NCBI GenBank assembly: GCA_020850025.1
Contig: JADZFI010000117.1
Location: 1-6,729, forward strand
Direction of reading: 5' to 3'
Source: Saprospiraceae bacterium
GTDB lineage: Bacteria; Bacteroidota; Bacteroidia; Chitinophagales; Saprospiraceae
DNA length: 6,729 nt
Shown here: positions 5,446 through 6,729 of the stretch, piece after piece
How positions within the stretch are numbered: the first letter of the stretch is position 1
How the letters are laid out: each line of letters begins with the position of its first letter
Notes under the pieces: model-generated
Database searches by the model: none
What the model was told of the DNA's origin: nothing
The model's input: the letters and a program-made list of their open reading frames with translations, nothing else
Made by a program: the position numbers and the translations under genes

Positions 5446-5484
5446 ACGATGGAACGATGGACGATGGGACGACGGACGGCCCAT
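5446..5484. repeat. 7-8-bp tandem repeat upstream of the YceI gene
   Basis: Five imperfect units of the form ACGATGG (ACGATGGA, ACGATGG, ACGATGGG, ACGACGG, ACGGCCC) fill most of the 57-bp gap between the YceI start and the decarboxylase stop. On the coding (minus) strand they read as repeated CCATCGT and end about 9 nt before the start codon. The tract then joins GGCATCGTG (5485-5493), which abuts the TAA stop of the decarboxylase gene. No dyad symmetry is seen. Confidence 0.82.
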
Positions 5485-5493
5485 GGCATCGTG

Positions 5494-6147
5494 TTAGATT
5501 CTGGCGATGATGGTTTTGTTGCCTTTTACCTGTTGGTCCATACTAACTTCCACTTTGGCATCCAACGGTAAGAACAGGTCGACGCGGGAGCCGAACTTGA
5601 TAAAGCCCATATCTCCGCCCTGCTGCACCTTGTCGCCCTCGCCGATGTACCATTTAATGCGTTTGGCGAGTGCGCCGGCAATCTGGCGCATGAGGATTTC
5701 CCCCTGGCCAAAATCGTACACCACCGTGGTGCGCTCGTTTTCCGTGCTGCTCTTGGGGTGCCAGGCCACGAGGTATTTGCCGGGGTGGTAGCGGAAATAA
5801 TTGACCACGCCACTCACCGGATTGCGGTTCACATGCACATTAAAGGGCGACATGAAGATGGATACCTGAAGGCGTTTTTCCTTGAAATATTCCGGTTCGA
5901 ATACCTCTTCTATGACGCAAATGCGGCCATCGGCAGGAGCGTACACCAGGTGGTTATCGGTGGTGAGCACTTCCCTGACCGGGTTTCTGAAGAATTGCAG
6001 AATGATGAGAAAAAAAGCAACGGAAAGCACCAATACTGGCCAGAAAGCCACCGGCAGAAACTGATGGATCGCCACATTAAGGGCGGCCAAAATGACCGCA
6101 GTGACGATCAGCATGGTGATACCTTCCTTATGAATTCGAAGCAACAT
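5494..6147 (-). CDS. psd: Phosphatidylserine decarboxylase proenzyme, short archaeal-type
   Basis: This 217-residue proenzyme converts phosphatidylserine to phosphatidylethanolamine. Two membrane helices at about 12-28 and 33-52 anchor it to the inner membrane. Catalytic features: Asp73 in YAPADGRI, His105 in MSPFNVHVNRNPVSG, and the self-cleavage site KFGSRVD, where Ser187 would become the pyruvoyl group of the small C-terminal subunit. The FGS site and the short length mark the PSD-A (archaeal-type) form common in Bacteroidota. The frame is open upstream to 6267, but the ATG at 6147 (MLLRIHKEGI) matches the family N-terminus, and the added residues would simply translate the NUDIX gene in another frame. 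The start overlaps the 3' end of the NUDIX gene by 20 nt, suggesting translational coupling. A phosphatidylserine synthase gene (pssA) must lie elsewhere. Confidence 0.94.
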   Translation of the reverse strand: MLLRIHKEGITMLIVTAVILAALNVAIHQFLPVAFWPVLVLSVAFFLIILQFFRNPVREVLTTDNHLVYAPADGRICVIEEVFEPEYFKEKRLQVSIFMSPFNVHVNRNPVSGVVNYFRYHPGKYLVAWHPKSSTENERTTVVYDFGQGEILMRQIAGALAKRIKWYIGEGDKVQQGGDMGFIKFGSRVDLFLPLDAKVEVSMDQQVKGNKTIIARI

Positions 6148-6697
6148 GGTTGGTTGGATTGTTTTGAGCGGTAAAGGTAGCGAATTGTATAACCTCCCGG
6201 ATATTCGGATAAACAACCACCCCGCTTTCCAGCCAGGCGGCGGGATTAACCCAGACGATTTCCTCAATATCCTCCTCGGTTTGGGGCACCACCTCGGTAT
6301 CGGTGGTGTGCATACGGTACCACCAGGTTTTTTTGAGGATGCGCTGGTCTTTTAGTTCGTAAGTATGGTAGGTGTGTGCAATGAAATCCTCTAGGTCAAT
6401 GTTCTGCAGTCCGGTTTCTTCCTGCACCTCACGGACGGCCGCCTGCTCCGGGGTTTCACCCGGATCAATTTTTCCTTTGGGAAGATCCCAGGAGCCTCTT
6501 CGGTAAAAAACCAGCAATTCTTTTTGCGCATTGAGTACATAGCCACCGGCCGCCTCCAGCACCTTGTAACAAGACTGGAATTCCTGCCACAGCATTTCTA
6601 CGTCCGGGTGATACAGCACCACCGCTTTCATATGCCGGTTTTTATCCAGCAGGTCCAGCAGATTTTTGATCAGCTTTTTTTTACCCACATATAACAT
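6128..6697 (-). CDS. NUDIX hydrolase
   Basis: This encodes 189 residues from the ATG at 6695-6697 (MLYVGKKKLI). The Nudix box is complete at 75-97 (GX5EX7REUXEEXGU form: GKIDPGE, then REVQEETGL), with the metal-binding glutamates in place. The preceding EAAGGYVLNAQKELLVFYRR and GSWDLPKGK are typical of Bacteroidota single-domain NUDIX proteins that hydrolyse a nucleoside diphosphate linked to another group. The N-terminal 45 residues form a small helical extension also common in this group; substrate cannot be told. A GTG at 6700 is an alternative start, and the frame stays open to the window edge with no other start codon, so a longer protein is not excluded. TAAGTTTA (minus strand, 6712-6705) resembles a Bacteroidota -7 box, but its -33 partner would lie outside the window. 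It overlaps psd by 20 nt and probably heads the minus-strand group. Confidence 0.92.
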   Translation of the reverse strand: MLYVGKKKLIKNLLDLLDKNRHMKAVVLYHPDVEMLWQEFQSCYKVLEAAGGYVLNAQKELLVFYRRGSWDLPKGKIDPGETPEQAAVREVQEETGLQNIDLEDFIAHTYHTYELKDQRILKKTWWYRMHTTDTEVVPQTEEDIEEIVWVNPAAWLESGVVVYPNIREVIQFATFTAQNNPTNHVASNS

Positions 6698-6729
6698 CAC
6701 ATGGGTAAACTTATCCGGTTGATACCCCA

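Noticed and set aside
6148..6267. 40-residue N-terminal extension of phosphatidylserine decarboxylase.
   Set aside because: It lies wholly within the NUDIX coding sequence in another frame and is not found in the family; MLLRIHKEG is the expected start.

Overview
The window looks like a piece of a Bacteroidota chromosome, most likely from the Saprospiria or a related class. The evidence is the C-terminal part of a PorP/SprF-type outer-membrane protein (a family tied to type IX secretion and gliding), a short archaeal-type phosphatidylserine decarboxylase, a Bacteroidota-style bactofilin-atpZ pair, and weak AT-rich ribosome-binding sites in place of strong Shine-Dalgarno sequences. No rRNA, tRNA, CRISPR array, transposase or phage gene was seen.

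Layout. A truncated porP/sprF gene (1-690, +) ends in a strong intrinsic terminator (725-763). A leader with a possible hairpin precedes a bactofilin gene (840-1322, +), which overlaps atpZ (1264-1515, +). After a 278-bp gap filled by one large palindrome comes a four-helix membrane protein resembling the small AtpI-like protein usually found before atpB (1794-2174, +). Then follow a DinB-like protein (2227-2739, +) and a long-chain acyl-CoA synthetase (2808-4631, +). A convergent minus-strand group ends the window: a YceI-domain lipoprotein (4762-5436), phosphatidylserine decarboxylase (5494-6147) and a NUDIX hydrolase (6128-6697, start close to the window edge).

How the genes relate. Bactofilin (cell shape/cytoskeleton), AtpZ and the AtpI-like protein form the block that normally leads into the F-type ATP synthase operon, but no atpB or atpE follows here. 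The acyl-CoA synthetase, phosphatidylserine decarboxylase and YceI-domain protein all concern lipids or the envelope, though they are not one operon. The NUDIX and decarboxylase genes overlap by 20 nt and are probably translationally coupled.

The most unusual content is non-coding. Four of the five gaps between 1516 and 5493 are filled almost from stop codon to start or stop codon by degenerate short tandem repeats (units of 7, 7-8 or 9 bp). In two gaps these are arranged as long palindromes centred close to the middle of the gap. The largest spans 1509-1793, with a core of two 97-bp arms that align without a single gap. This looks like a family of intergenic elements built from short repeats and is the best candidate for an undescribed system in the window. 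All alignments were done by hand.
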